This document shows positions 54,883-63,753 of a stretch of 64,000 bases of DNA, in pieces; the first letter of the stretch is position 1, and every line of letters starts with the position of its first letter. Below the pieces are notes generated by a model that was not told the origin of the DNA, searched no databases, and saw nothing but the letters and a program-made list of their open reading frames with translations. The translations under genes and the position numbers were made by a program. The DNA is taken from the NCBI GenBank assembly GCA_016900015.1, contig JACJJM010000003.1, positions 62,001 through 126,000 of the forward strand, given 5' to 3'. The stretch is from Phocaeicola coprophilus (lineage in GTDB: Bacteria; Bacteroidota; Bacteroidia; Bacteroidales; Bacteroidaceae).

Positions 54883-55863
54883 TCAAATGCCCAATTCGCG
54901 CAACACTTCCAGCAACTCCGGACGCAAGGGTTTCACCTTTTTGATGGCGCGGGTGAAAGGCACATAGACGATCTCGTCACGTTCGATGCCTATCATCACA
55001 TTGCGTTGGTCTTCAAGCAGAGCATCGATGGCTGCGGCTCCCATACGGCTGGCGATGATGCGGTCGTGTGCCGTAGGGCTTCCGCCTCGCTGCAAATGTC
55101 CCAAGATGGAAATGCGCACATCATAGCCGGGATATTCATTTTTCATGCGCTCTGCGATATGAAGTGCGCCGCCTTTGCTCTTGCTCTCGGCCACAAGCAC
55201 GATACTGCTGTTTTTTGACTTGCGGAATCCACGTCTGATTAGTTCATCGAGCTGGTCCACTTCCGTGTTGTACTCCGGGATGATGGCAGCTTCAGCGCCG
55301 GAAGCGATAGCTCCGTTCAATGCCAGGAATCCGGCATCCCGCCCCATTACCTCCACAAAAAACAGACGTTCGTGGGAAGCAGCCGTATCACGGATTTTGT
55401 CGATAGCATCCACGATTGTATTCAGCGCCGTGTCATAGCCGATGGTCGTGTCTGTGCCATACAAATCGTTGTCAATCGTCCCGGGGAGTCCGATGCAGGG
55501 GACATTGAACTCCTGCGCGAAGATGCGTGCTCCTGTCAGAGAACCGTCGCCTCCGATCACCACCAGCGCCTCCATGCCGTGGGCTTTCATGTTGTCATAC
55601 GCCACTTGCCGGCCTTCCGGTGTCATGAATTCCGCACAGCGGGCCGTTTTCAGGATTGTACCTCCCCGCTGGATGATGTTGCTCACACTGTCCGAATACA
55701 AATCTTCAATCTCGTTTGTCACTAGTCCTTTGTATCCTCTATAAATACCTTTTACCTGAATGCCTTTTGATATAGCAGCACGAGTGACAGCCCGGATGGC
55801 TGCATTCATGCCCGGAGCATCTCCTCCGGATGTCAGCACTCCAATACATTTAAAAGTTCCCAT
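54883..55863 (-). CDS. pfkA: ATP-dependent 6-phosphofructokinase
   Basis: The 326-residue enzyme starts [31 protein letters not shown] (104-108 is GGDGS) has glycine at the position that in PPi-dependent enzymes is aspartate, so ATP use is predicted. [25 protein letters not shown] holds the catalytic region. It phosphorylates fructose 6-phosphate in glycolysis. It is monocistronic, with a TACCTTTG box on the minus strand at 55886-55893. Confidence 0.95.
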   Translation of the reverse strand: MGTFKCIGVLTSGGDAPGMNAAIRAVTRAAISKGIQVKGIYRGYKGLVTNEIEDLYSDSVSNIIQRGGTILKTARCAEFMTPEGRQVAYDNMKAHGMEALVVIGGDGSLTGARIFAQEFNVPCIGLPGTIDNDLYGTDTTIGYDTALNTIVDAIDKIRDTAASHERLFFVEVMGRDAGFLALNGAIASGAEAAIIPEYNTEVDQLDELIRRGFRKSKNSSIVLVAESKSKGGALHIAERMKNEYPGYDVRISILGHLQRGGSPTAHDRIIASRMGAAAIDALLEDQRNVMIGIERDEIVYVPFTRAIKKVKPLRPELLEVLRELGI

Positions 55864-55914
55864 AATACCTATTTAAAATTCGGTGCAAAGGTAACAAATT
55901 CCTTGATGGTATAA

Positions 55915-55954
55915 AATAAGAGGCAACCCCCGCGAATGGTTGTTGCCTCTTATT
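55915..55954 (-). terminator. Intrinsic terminator of meaB
   Basis: AATAAGAGGCAA (55915-55926) pairs perfectly with TTGCCTCTTATT (55943-55954). It lies 20 bp past the meaB stop. Confidence 0.88.
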
Positions 55955-55973
55955 ATAGATATTTATATTGTGC

Positions 55974-57071
55974 TCATTTCATTTCTGTGAAATAAGCATC
56001 CAGAAGTTGCTTGGCTGCCATGAATGAGGTCAATGCCCCCGACAGGACTGCTTGTTCCTTCCGGGGAAGCATATCGGCGATTTTGGCATTGTTGTAGAAA
56101 CTGTCACGCAAATGCTCGTTGATGGTCTCATACATCCAATACTTCGCTTGCTCCCTGCGGCGATATTCGAAATATCCATTGCGCTTCACGAAGGCGATGT
56201 AGTCATAAATCATTTTCCATATTTCCGCGATGCCAATGCCGTAAAAACCGGAATAGGTCAACACTTGTGGGGTCCATCCGCTCTCGGGCATGGGAAACAG
56301 GTGGAGGGCATTACGGAAATGGGTGGCGGCCAGTTTGGCCTTTTCGATGTTGTTCCCGTCAGCTTTGTTGATGACGATGCCGTCGGCCATTTCCATGATG
56401 CCGCGCTTGATGCCTTGCAGTTCGTCGCCTGTCCCCGCAAGCTGTATCAGCAGGAAGAAGTCGACCATTGAATGCACGGCTGTCTCGCTCTGCCCGACTC
56501 CCACGGTCTCTACGAAAATCTTGTCATAGCCAGCAGCTTCACATAGGATGATGGTCTCGCGTGTCTTGCGTGCCACCCCTCCCAGAGAACCAGCCGAAGG
56601 GCTGGGACGTATGAATGAATTGGGGTGTACGGAGAGTTTCTCCATGCGGGTCTTGTCGCCCAGGATGCTTCCTTTGCTTCGCTCACTGCTGGGGTCGATG
56701 GCCAGAACGGCCAACTTGCCGCCTTGCTCCAAGACGTGCAAGCCAAACACATCGATTGAGGTACTCTTTCCAGCACCCGGCACACCGCTGATACCCACCC
56801 GGATGGAGTTTCCTGCATGAGGCAGGCATTTCTCGATGACTTCTTGTGCCACAGCTTGATGTTCCGGACGTACACTTTCCACCAATGTCACGGCTTGGCT
56901 CAATATCGTCACATCTCCTTTCAGTATTCCCTCCACATAGTCGGAGACACTCAATTCCCGGCGTTTCGACCTGCGACGTGTTTTCAAGTAAGGGTTCACG
57001 GTCGAAGGCTGTTCGATGCCTTTGTTTACGGTCAAGCCTTTGTAAGTTTCATCATTTTCTGGATGTTCCAT
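55974..57071 (-). CDS. meaB: Methylmalonyl-CoA mutase-associated GTPase MeaB
   Basis: The start at 57071 (MEHPENDETYKGLTVNKG) gives 365 residues. G-domain motifs: GVPGAGKST (P-loop), LAIDPSSERSKGSILGDKTRM, ETVGVGQSE, and VINKADG for guanine. SFIRPSPSAGSLGGVARKTRE is the family segment that contacts the mutase. It protects and reactivates the B12-dependent methylmalonyl-CoA mutase, whose genes are not in the window. It matters for propionate production. Confidence 0.92.
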   Translation of the reverse strand: MEHPENDETYKGLTVNKGIEQPSTVNPYLKTRRRSKRRELSVSDYVEGILKGDVTILSQAVTLVESVRPEHQAVAQEVIEKCLPHAGNSIRVGISGVPGAGKSTSIDVFGLHVLEQGGKLAVLAIDPSSERSKGSILGDKTRMEKLSVHPNSFIRPSPSAGSLGGVARKTRETIILCEAAGYDKIFVETVGVGQSETAVHSMVDFFLLIQLAGTGDELQGIKRGIMEMADGIVINKADGNNIEKAKLAATHFRNALHLFPMPESGWTPQVLTYSGFYGIGIAEIWKMIYDYIAFVKRNGYFEYRRREQAKYWMYETINEHLRDSFYNNAKIADMLPRKEQAVLSGALTSFMAAKQLLDAYFTEMK

Positions 57072-57170
57072 ACTACAAACGTTTTTAGGAGATTGGTTTA
57101 ACAAATGACACGCACTAACGACTTAGAGCCTGCTTGTATGTTCCAATAACGTGATTCTTCTAGGGTTTTC

Positions 57171-58244
57171 TTATTTGGTCACATTGATTTTGATTTCAGC
57201 CTTTGGATGTTTCGGGTCATTGGTAATCATCAACACGCGGGGAGTGTGTTCCAAGTGGCCACGCAGGAATTTGGCATTGACCGTGATGTGCAATTTCACC
57301 GACTTGCCCGGAGCTAAAGTCTGCTTCTTCAGGCTGACGTTTAAGGCCGGATGGGTCACCTGCAAATCCTGGAACTTCAAATCTGAACGTCCGTCATTGG
57401 TAATGGTCACGACTCCTTTCAGTTTCTTCTTTTCTCCCACGCTCCCGAGGTCGAGTGTATGGGCCGACAGACGGATGGACGGAGCCAGTGCCTTTTGCTG
57501 TGCATTCAGATTTGAGAAGTCAGGAAGCAACACGGAAAGCAATTCGAGCTGGTTGTCTTCACCCACCGTGTCGCCCGGATAGCGAGAAAGATACACCGTC
57601 GTACGGTTGATGCCGAAGAACGGTGCTTTGTCGCTGTGGAACGTAAGGCGGATGACTCCCACTTCTTTCGGAGCCAATCTTTCGGGGATGGCCTGAGCTT
57701 CGATATAAGAAGGCAAGTGCATCAACACCGGCGCATAGTCTTTGGACGAGCCATTGGCCACTTTCAGCTCGAACGACGGGCTGTCGCCTTTATTGGCGTC
57801 TGCAAACTCGATGTGGTCCGTATCCAAGTGAATACTTCCGATTTGGATGGGATAATTGCGCGAATAATCCACAATCGTCGAACTGACCAGTCCTATCATG
57901 GACAAATCAACAGGCTTGGCTGTCGCATTGGAGTAAATGCGGACAAACTTGTGGAAGTGTCCCAGCATCCGGGCGTCATAGGTGGCTTCAATCACAGTTT
58001 CCCGGTTGGGACGGATAGGCTTTTTGGACCATGTTGACACCACGCATCCACACGATGTCTCCACCTTGTGAATCACCAGAGGCTTATTTCCCGTATTCGT
58101 GATTACGAACTTCGCCGTAGCCGGCTGTTTCCACATGATGGCACCAAAATCATACTTCCCATTGTCAAAGGAGAGTTTCGGCTGTGCTTTTACAGCGAAT
58201 AATGTCATCATCAATATGCTTAGGGTCAACAATGTACGTTTCAT
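57171..58244 (-). CDS. DUF1573 domain protein, secreted
   Basis: The start at 58244 (MKRTLLTLSILMMTLFAVKAQPK) gives 357 residues with a signal peptide. The DUF1573 signature is clear: KYDFGAIMWKQPATAKFVITNTGNKPLVI and VETSCGCVVSTWSKKPIRP, an immunoglobulin-like fold with a conserved CGC pair. A second related domain follows near 255-357. The family is common and abundant in Bacteroidetes but has no assigned biochemical role. A TATCTTTG box (58275-58282, minus) precedes it. Confidence 0.85.
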   Translation of the reverse strand: MKRTLLTLSILMMTLFAVKAQPKLSFDNGKYDFGAIMWKQPATAKFVITNTGNKPLVIHKVETSCGCVVSTWSKKPIRPNRETVIEATYDARMLGHFHKFVRIYSNATAKPVDLSMIGLVSSTIVDYSRNYPIQIGSIHLDTDHIEFADANKGDSPSFELKVANGSSKDYAPVLMHLPSYIEAQAIPERLAPKEVGVIRLTFHSDKAPFFGINRTTVYLSRYPGDTVGEDNQLELLSVLLPDFSNLNAQQKALAPSIRLSAHTLDLGSVGEKKKLKGVVTITNDGRSDLKFQDLQVTHPALNVSLKKQTLAPGKSVKLHITVNAKFLRGHLEHTPRVLMITNDPKHPKAEIKINVTK

Positions 58245-58435
58245 ATTGTCTTCTTTTTTGCTCATTTCTAAAGACAAAGATAGTGAAAACTCATTTAACT
58301 ACAGATAGATTTCAGAGGAATAATGCAAACGGCCGGAAAAGACAGTCGATTGTCGTCAAAGTCCGACTCCGTATATGCTTGTCTGTTTGGAGGCTCGGTC
58401 TGTTTTTGTCAGGATAGGTATGCACGTTTGGACGG

Positions 58436-58500
58436 CCTCCTTTCCGTCCACGGGCGGAAAGGAGGGTAAGCTCGGGCGGAGTCTAGGGTAAGGTCGGCTA
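58436..58500. repeat. 22-bp repeat, GGAAAGG family, with an 11-bp inverted repeat
   Basis: CCTCCTTTCCG (58436-58446) pairs perfectly with CGGAAAGGAGG (58455-58465) across an 8-base loop. Units CGGAAAGG and CGGAGTCT start at 58455 and 58477, 22 bp apart, and GGGTAAG recurs at the same spacing. The rest of 58245-58746 shows no gene. Confidence 0.85.
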
Positions 58501-58746
58501 CCCTTAATACCCCGCGGACCGGCCTTAAACAGCTGGTTTTGATAAGCCGTATTCAAGGTGTTTTTCCCTCTTTTTCCGATCGCACATTTCATTGGGAGTT
58601 TTGTTTGATTGTGCCGGAAAACAGCGGCTTCTGGGAGGGTGTCTTTTTGTAAAAAGAGACCTTCCGGGAATAATTCTACTTCTCTAATACCTAAAATCCA
58701 GCACATTTATTTACCTTTGCCTTTACTTATTAAAATTTTAGGTATA

Positions 58747-59166
58747 ATGACACACAAGCTTAAATTTTTATTGCTCTCCATGATGGCTGTCATCAGCTTG
58801 AGCATTTTCACTTCTTGCGAAACCGATGAAGACATAGGATACGGATTGTCTGGTCCAAACGGCATAACTTGGTATGGTGATTTCGGAGCATCTGACTACT
58901 ATGGTTGGGCTTTGTATAGTGAAATTACATTCATCAGCGGATATAATGCAGATCACGGCATTGGGCGTGAGACATTGTATTATCAAGACACTCTAGAATA
59001 TTACAGCACGGAAAATTTTGATTGGAGTATAGAGAATGGAATTTTATACATATCCTATGCAGACCATGGACTGCGTATACATGATTATTATGTAGGTAAT
59101 CGTGTATTTACGGGCTATTTTGATGATGGGTTTCGTTTCGAAATGTACTTAGACAGAATTTGGTAG
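58747..59166 (+). CDS. Small AT-rich lipoprotein, unknown function
   Basis: The 139-residue protein has a lipoprotein signal (MTHKLKFLLLSMMAVISLSIFTSC). The mature part is rich in tyrosine, aspartate and glycine (GWALYSEITFISGYNADHGIG, YADHGLRIHDYYVGN) and looks beta-rich. I recognise no family. The gene is visibly more AT-rich than its neighbours, which may mean recent transfer. A TACCTTTG box lies at 58712-58719. Confidence 0.75.
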   Translation: MTHKLKFLLLSMMAVISLSIFTSCETDEDIGYGLSGPNGITWYGDFGASDYYGWALYSEITFISGYNADHGIGRETLYYQDTLEYYSTENFDWSIENGILYISYADHGLRIHDYYVGNRVFTGYFDDGFRFEMYLDRIW

Positions 59167-59325
59167 TCTGTTGATTTACAAAGATTTTACATTTTAATCA
59201 TAAGCTATATATCACATACTTGTCGGTTTATCACAATAAGCTGATGGCGGCTGCCTGAATTGTCAGTTTGATTACGTTGTACGCAGACAAAAAACAAGTA
59301 TTGATTGAAAAAACGACAATTCTGT

Positions 59326-59355
59326 TTGAATATTTAGAAAATAGTTCTATCTTTG
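59326..59355 (+). promoter_or_regulatory. Bacteroidetes-type promoter for the tRNA cluster
   Basis: TTG (59326-59328), a 19-base spacer, then TATCTTTG (59348-59355). tRNA-Val begins 16 bases later. Confidence 0.8.
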
Positions 59356-59370
59356 CATCCACTTTCGCAA

Positions 59371-59445
59371 GGGCGTTTAGCTCAGCTGGTTCAGAGCATC
59401 TGCCTTACAAGCAGAGGGTCGGGGGTTCGAATCCCTCAACGCCCA
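59371..59445 (+). tRNA. tRNA-Val (TAC)
   Basis: Acceptor GGGCGTT pairs with AACGCCC. The anticodon loop CTTACAA gives TAC (codons GUA and related), and the T-arm holds GGTTCGAATCC. First gene of a four-tRNA unit. Confidence 0.96.
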
Positions 59446-59461
59446 CAGGAAAACAAGCCAT

Positions 59462-59534
59462 GCGGAAATAGCTCAGTTGGTAGAGCATCAGCTTCCCAAG
59501 CTGAGGGTCGCGAGTTCGAACCTCGTTTTCCGCT
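59462..59534 (+). tRNA. tRNA-Gly (CCC)
   Basis: Acceptor GCGGAAA pairs with TTTCCGC, discriminator T as usual for glycine. The anticodon loop TTCCCAA gives CCC (codon GGG). It lies 16 bp after tRNA-Val. Confidence 0.95.
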
Positions 59535-59543
59535 CTTTTTTCT

Positions 59544-59615
<72 letters not shown>

Positions 59616-59644
59616 CTATCAAACATAGTCTTTAAAGACTTCAC

Positions 59645-59717
59645 ACGGGAATAGCTCAGTTGGTAGAGCATCGGTCTCCAAAACCGAGTGTCGGGAGTTC
59701 GAGCCTCTCTTCCCGTG
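59645..59717 (+). tRNA. tRNA-Trp (CCA)
   Basis: Acceptor ACGGGAA pairs with TTCCCGT, discriminator G as expected for tryptophan. The anticodon loop CTCCAAA gives CCA. Last tRNA of the unit before its terminator. Confidence 0.95.
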
Positions 59718-59727
59718 CAGATTTGAC

Positions 59728-59760
59728 AAAGCCGTCTCTTTTTGAGGCGGCTTTATTTGT
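59728..59760 (+). terminator. Intrinsic terminator of the tRNA cluster
   Basis: AAAGCCGTCTC (59728-59738) pairs with GAGGCGGCTTT (59744-59754, one G-U pair), followed by ATTTGTT. Confidence 0.88.
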
Positions 59761-59795
59761 TGGTATTGTGCCCTGTTAGACTGAAGCGTACAAAT

Positions 59796-59830
59796 AAAAA
59801 AAGTAGGATACACACTTGTGTATCCTACTT
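59796..59830 (-). terminator. Intrinsic terminator of tRNA-Ala
   Basis: AAGTAGGATACAC (59801-59813) pairs perfectly with GTGTATCCTACTT (59818-59830). On the minus strand a run of seven T follows. Confidence 0.92.
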
Positions 59831-59842
59831 CTCATTATACCG

Positions 59843-59916
59843 TGGAGCGTATCGGACTCGAACCGATCACCTTAACACTGCCAGTGTTACGCTCTAGCCA
59901 GATGAGCTAACGCCCC
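59843..59916 (-). tRNA. tRNA-Ala (GGC)
   Basis: On the minus strand the acceptor GGGGCGT pairs with ACGCTCC, including the G3-U70 pair that marks alanine tRNAs. The anticodon loop CTGGCAG gives GGC (codon GCC). Transcribed opposite to the four-tRNA unit. Confidence 0.93.
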
Positions 59917-59959
59917 AGCTTTATTTTGCGGTGCAAAGATACGCATATTCCTGAAAGTA

Positions 59960-60301
59960 TCAAGCCTGTCCTCTCCTTTTTTTTCTTTCTTCCTCTCTTT
60001 TTTTAGCAATATACCATCCGATAGCTGATGCTATAAAAGAAACACCAGCATAACCGACAACATAATACCAGTCTGACGGTTGGTAATAGATAAATAAAGC
60101 CGGGACAAAAAGAACAGTAATGGCAAGCGGAAACCACCAACCATAAGGGCGCACGACTCCATAAGAATAAGAGCAAACAAAGCAAATAATGGGATTTACA
60201 ATGGCCGGGAACAACCAAGCTACGGTCTCCGCGCTGCAAAACATAGGAAACACGTAAAATCCGACAAGAGCTAAAATCAGATAAGTAATTAGTTCTCTCA
60301 T
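59960..60301 (-). CDS. Small membrane protein, unknown function
   Basis: The 113-residue protein has about four transmembrane segments (ELITYLILALVGFYVFP, a VNPIICFVCSY segment, FPLAITVLFVPALFIYY, VVGYAGVSFIASAIGWYI) and a strongly basic C-terminal tail (KKREEERKKRR) placed in the cytoplasm by the positive-inside rule. I recognise no family. It lies 10 bp downstream of the methylase gene, so co-transcription is likely. Confidence 0.65.
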   Translation of the reverse strand: MRELITYLILALVGFYVFPMFCSAETVAWLFPAIVNPIICFVCSYSYGVVRPYGWWFPLAITVLFVPALFIYYQPSDWYYVVGYAGVSFIASAIGWYIAKKREEERKKRRGQA

Positions 60302-60311
60302 GACAATAATA

Positions 60312-61016
60312 TTATTTATACAGTAAAAATATGCAAGGGATTTTTGAGAGCTCCGGAATATTGCCTTTCCAGTCCTTTATGCTACGTGTTTTAATGTATT
60401 CATCTTCACACGTCAGGTTGGCCGCGATGCATAGTTTGGTCTGCGGACGACAAGTCTTCAGAATATCATCAAGCATTTTGTGGTTACGATAAGGCGTCTC
60501 GATAAAAAGCTGAGTCTGATTCTCAGAATAAACACGTTGTTCCAACAGTTTTAATGTTTTGGCACGCTCCCCGGCCTCGATAGGTAAATAGCCATGAAAA
60601 GCAAAACTTTGCCCATTGAAGCCGGACCCCATAACAGAGAGAATGATAGACGAAGGACCGACCAAAGGAACGACTTTCAATCCTTTCCGTTGTGCGATAG
60701 CCACCACATCTGCTCCCGGATCAGCCACTGCAGGACAACCAGCTTCAGAAATGACCCCCATAGCCATGCCGCCTTCCAACGGCTTAAGATAACCGGAAAT
60801 AGCCTCGGCAGATGTATGCTTGTTGAGCGGATAGAATGACAACGTGTCTATGTCAATCGCAGAATCCACCTTTTTGAGAAAACGACGTGCAGAACGGACA
60901 TCTTCGACGATGAAATGCTTTATCTCACGAATGATACGACAATTATAAGCAGGCAAGACAGAATCAATGGGAGTGTCTCCCAACGTAACAGGAAGTAGAT
61001 AGAGAGCAGTTTCCAT
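60312..61016 (-). CDS. SAM-dependent methyltransferase, RsmI/tetrapyrrole methylase-like
   Basis: The start at 61016 (METALYLLPVTLGDTPIDSVLP) gives 234 residues. The fold's SAM-binding signatures are present: MGVISEAGCPAVADPGADVVAIAQ and VVPLVGPSSIILSVMGSGFNG, then FHGYLPIEAGERAKTLKLLE and FIETPYRNHKMLDDIL. This matches the RsmI branch that methylates 16S rRNA ribose at C1402, though it is shorter than RsmI and may be a Bacteroidetes paralogue. It is preceded by fabI on the same strand. Confidence 0.85.
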   Translation of the reverse strand: METALYLLPVTLGDTPIDSVLPAYNCRIIREIKHFIVEDVRSARRFLKKVDSAIDIDTLSFYPLNKHTSAEAISGYLKPLEGGMAMGVISEAGCPAVADPGADVVAIAQRKGLKVVPLVGPSSIILSVMGSGFNGQSFAFHGYLPIEAGERAKTLKLLEQRVYSENQTQLFIETPYRNHKMLDDILKTCRPQTKLCIAANLTCEDEYIKTRSIKDWKGNIPELSKIPCIFLLYK

Positions 61017-61095
61017 ACAGCATTTTAAAATAGAAAAAAGGAACGCAGCCCGCAAGAACTATACGGCCTACGCTCCTTCTTGTTATACAGAGAAT

Positions 61096-61953
61096 TTATC
61101 CGTAGATAATCTTTCCGTGTTCATCTTTATACTCATCGAGTCCCTTCTCATAAGTCGCCATAGCACGCAAACTCATGCCGACACTGGAGAAGCCTCCGTC
61201 ATGATAGAGGTTTTGCATGGTCACCTTCTTGGTCAGATCGGAGAACATCACGATGCAGTAATCCGCACATTCAGCAGCAGAAGCATTACCCAGAGGCGAC
61301 ATGCGGTTTGCAAAGTCAAAGAGCTTATCCATGCCCTTCACACCTGAACCGGCCGTAGTCATGGTCGGTGACTGGGAAATCGTATTCACGCGCACACGGC
61401 TTTCACGACCATAAATATATCCGAAACTACGAGCTATAGACTCCAACAAAGCCTTTGCGTCAGCCATGTCATTGTAGCCATAGAATGTGCGTTGCGCAGC
61501 CACATAGCTCAATGCAATGACGGAACCCTCGTCCGCGATGGCCTCTTGCTTTTTGGCCACTTGCAGCATCTTATGGAAAGAGATGGCCGAGATGTCGAGT
61601 GTAGTTGAAAGCATGTTGTAGTCCAAATCATCATAAGTGCGTTTCTTGCGCACGTTGGGAGACATACCTATGGAGTGGAGCACAAAGTCTATTTTACCAC
61701 CCAAGATTTCTACCGAACGCTTAAACACATTTTCCAGATCTTCCACACTGGTTGCATCTGCCGGAATAACTTCACAATGGAGCTTCTCAGACAAAGCTGA
61801 AACTTGTCCCATACGCACAGCTACGGGTGTATTCGATAAGGTAATCGTTGCACCCTCTTCAACAGCCCGTTCTGCTACTTTCCAAGCGATTGATTGCTCA
61901 TTGAGAGCACCAAAGATAATACCTCTTTTTCCTTTCAATAAGTTGTAACTCAT
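61096..61953 (-). CDS. fabI: Enoyl-[acyl-carrier-protein] reductase (NADH)
   Basis: The 285-residue SDR enzyme reduces trans-2-enoyl-ACP, the last step of each fatty-acid elongation round. GKRGIIFGALNEQSIAWKVA is the nucleotide-binding start. Catalytic residues are Y150 (ALSYVAAQ), Y160 and K167 (GYNDMADAKALL). The family is the target of triclosan-type inhibitors. A TATCTTTG box on the minus strand (61979-61986) lies 26 bases before the start. Confidence 0.95.
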   Translation of the reverse strand: MSYNLLKGKRGIIFGALNEQSIAWKVAERAVEEGATITLSNTPVAVRMGQVSALSEKLHCEVIPADATSVEDLENVFKRSVEILGGKIDFVLHSIGMSPNVRKKRTYDDLDYNMLSTTLDISAISFHKMLQVAKKQEAIADEGSVIALSYVAAQRTFYGYNDMADAKALLESIARSFGYIYGRESRVRVNTISQSPTMTTAGSGVKGMDKLFDFANRMSPLGNASAAECADYCIVMFSDLTKKVTMQNLYHDGGFSSVGMSLRAMATYEKGLDEYKDEHGKIIYG

Positions 61954-61978
61954 AAGTCGATATTTGATTAATTCAGCG

Positions 61979-61986
61979 CAAAGATA
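61979..61986 (-). promoter_or_regulatory. Putative -7 box for fabI
   Basis: The minus strand reads TATCTTTG (TAnnTTTG). A TTG lies upstream but at 23 bases, slightly beyond the usual spacing. Confidence 0.5.
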
Positions 61987-62082
61987 CGACGAAATCTTAA
62001 TAATAACAGCAAAACTTTGCCTGAAAAGGCAAAATTGATGCTATTTTGTTGCCTATTCCTCTTTTGAAAAGCGAATATATGT

Positions 62083-62090
62083 TATCTTTG
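62083..62090 (+). promoter_or_regulatory. Putative -7 box for the GH28 gene
   Basis: TATCTTTG matches TAnnTTTG, 37 bases before the GH28 start. The nearest TTG is only 16 bases upstream, so support is partial. Confidence 0.45.
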
Positions 62091-62127
62091 TCCCGACAAT
62101 ATTTATCCTACTAATAACCAACATCAA

Positions 62128-63735
62128 ATGAACACACATCTGACTAAAGCCTTTGTTATGGCCATGGGCTTGGCCTTATTTGCGTCATGCCAGTCCACAC
62201 CTACTGCCAACCAAGAATCTGCAACCGTTTCCATCATCAGCGAAGACACGTATGCCAACCTTCCGTTTGAGATGGACAAAGTGAGACAACCGGCGTTTCC
62301 CGCCTATGAAGTTTCAATCGTCGACTTCGGAGCCAAACCTGACGGCATAACCCTCAATACCGAAGCTATCAACAAAGCCATCCGGCAAGTGCATGAAAAA
62401 GGCGGAGGCAAGGTCATCGTCCCCGCCGGACTCTGGCTGACCGGTCCAATCGAACTTCTAAGCAATGTCAACCTGCACTTGGAATACAACGCACTGGTGC
62501 TTTTCTCTGCCGACCATTCGCTCTATCCCATCATCTCCACATCCTTTGAAGGACTGAGCACGATGCGCTGCCAGTCACCCATCTTCGCACGGAATGCGGA
62601 AAACATCGCCATCACCGGCCACGGCACCATCGACGGCAACGGTGACACATGGCGTCCGGTGAAGAAAAGCAAACTCACCGAAGGACAATGGAAGAAGCTC
62701 TTGGCATCCGGAGGCGTGACCAACGAGAAGGGCGACGTGTGGTATCCCAGCCAGGGCGCACTCGACGGGGCCACCGTGACAAAAGACTTCAATGTGCCCG
62801 ATAGTGAAATCGTCAATGCCGACAACCACCCGGGATGGGAATCCATACGCGACTTCCTCCGTCCCGTGCTCCTGAGCTTCTCCGAGTGCCGGACAGTGCT
62901 TCTCGAAGGCGTGACATTCAAAAACTCCCCCAGTTGGTGCCTGCACCCGATGATGTGCGAACACCTGACGGTCAATAATATCAGCGTCTCCAACCCCTGG
63001 TATTCACAAAACGGCGACGCCCTTGACATCGAATCATGCACCAACGTCCTCGTGCTCAACTCCACCTTCGACGCCGGAGACGACGCCATCTGCATCAAAT
63101 CGGGCAAAAATGAAGAAGGACGCAAACGCGGCATACCGACGCAAAACGTCATCGTGCGCAACAACACCGTCCTGCACGGACACGGAGGGTTCGTCGTCGG
63201 CAGCGAGATGTCCGGCGGTGTGAAAAACATCTTCGTGGACAACTGCACCTTCCTCGGCACGGACGTCGGACTCCGCTTCAAGAGCACACGCGGACGTGGC
63301 GGCATCGTGGAAAACATACATATAAATAAGGTGAACATGATAAACATCCCCGGAGAACCCATACTCTTCGACCTCTTCTACGGAGGAGCTTCGGCTAAGG
63401 ACGACGTGCCTCCCGTGAGCGAAGAGACACCCGTGTTCCGCAACATCTACATCGACGACGTCACCTGCAAAGGCTCCGGACGAGCCATCTTCTTCAACGG
63501 ACTGCCGGAAATGCCCATCGAAAATATCAACCTGAACGGAATCACCATCTCCGACGCAACCGAAGGAGCTGTCCTCAGCCATGCCAAAGGGGTCAATATC
63601 GACCGGCTGACCATCACAACCAAGACTCCTTCGCCCACAGTAAGCCTGCGCAATGTCTCGACTATCAAAATCAACGGGCAAGCCATCGACGAGGTGGGTG
63701 AAGAAGGCAAGACGCTCAACTTCGACAATCACTAA
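62128..63735 (+). CDS. GH28 family glycoside hydrolase (polygalacturonase-like lipoprotein)
   Basis: The 535-residue protein has a lipoprotein signal (MNTHLTKAFVMAMGLALFASC). VDFGAKPDGITLNTEAINKAI is the start of the right-handed parallel beta-helix. Catalytic motifs of GH28: NGD (295-297), GDD (D318, D319), HGHGG (H352) and RFK (383-385). It cleaves galacturonic acid linkages in pectin, in the periplasm or at the surface. A DUF4861 gene follows 18 bp later, a pairing seen in pectin utilisation loci. Confidence 0.93.
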   Translation: MNTHLTKAFVMAMGLALFASCQSTPTANQESATVSIISEDTYANLPFEMDKVRQPAFPAYEVSIVDFGAKPDGITLNTEAINKAIRQVHEKGGGKVIVPAGLWLTGPIELLSNVNLHLEYNALVLFSADHSLYPIISTSFEGLSTMRCQSPIFARNAENIAITGHGTIDGNGDTWRPVKKSKLTEGQWKKLLASGGVTNEKGDVWYPSQGALDGATVTKDFNVPDSEIVNADNHPGWESIRDFLRPVLLSFSECRTVLLEGVTFKNSPSWCLHPMMCEHLTVNNISVSNPWYSQNGDALDIESCTNVLVLNSTFDAGDDAICIKSGKNEEGRKRGIPTQNVIVRNNTVLHGHGGFVVGSEMSGGVKNIFVDNCTFLGTDVGLRFKSTRGRGGIVENIHINKVNMINIPGEPILFDLFYGGASAKDDVPPVSEETPVFRNIYIDDVTCKGSGRAIFFNGLPEMPIENINLNGITISDATEGAVLSHAKGVNIDRLTITTKTPSPTVSLRNVSTIKINGQAIDEVGEEGKTLNFDNH

Positions 63736-63753
63736 ACACATACGAGATATACA

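Noticed and set aside
54883-55863. Pyrophosphate-dependent phosphofructokinase
   Set aside because: The GGDGS motif has glycine where PPi enzymes have aspartate, so ATP use is favoured.
58356-58706. A 116-codon minus-strand open frame
   Set aside because: It crosses the 22-bp repeat and its hairpin, and its composition is that of non-coding DNA.
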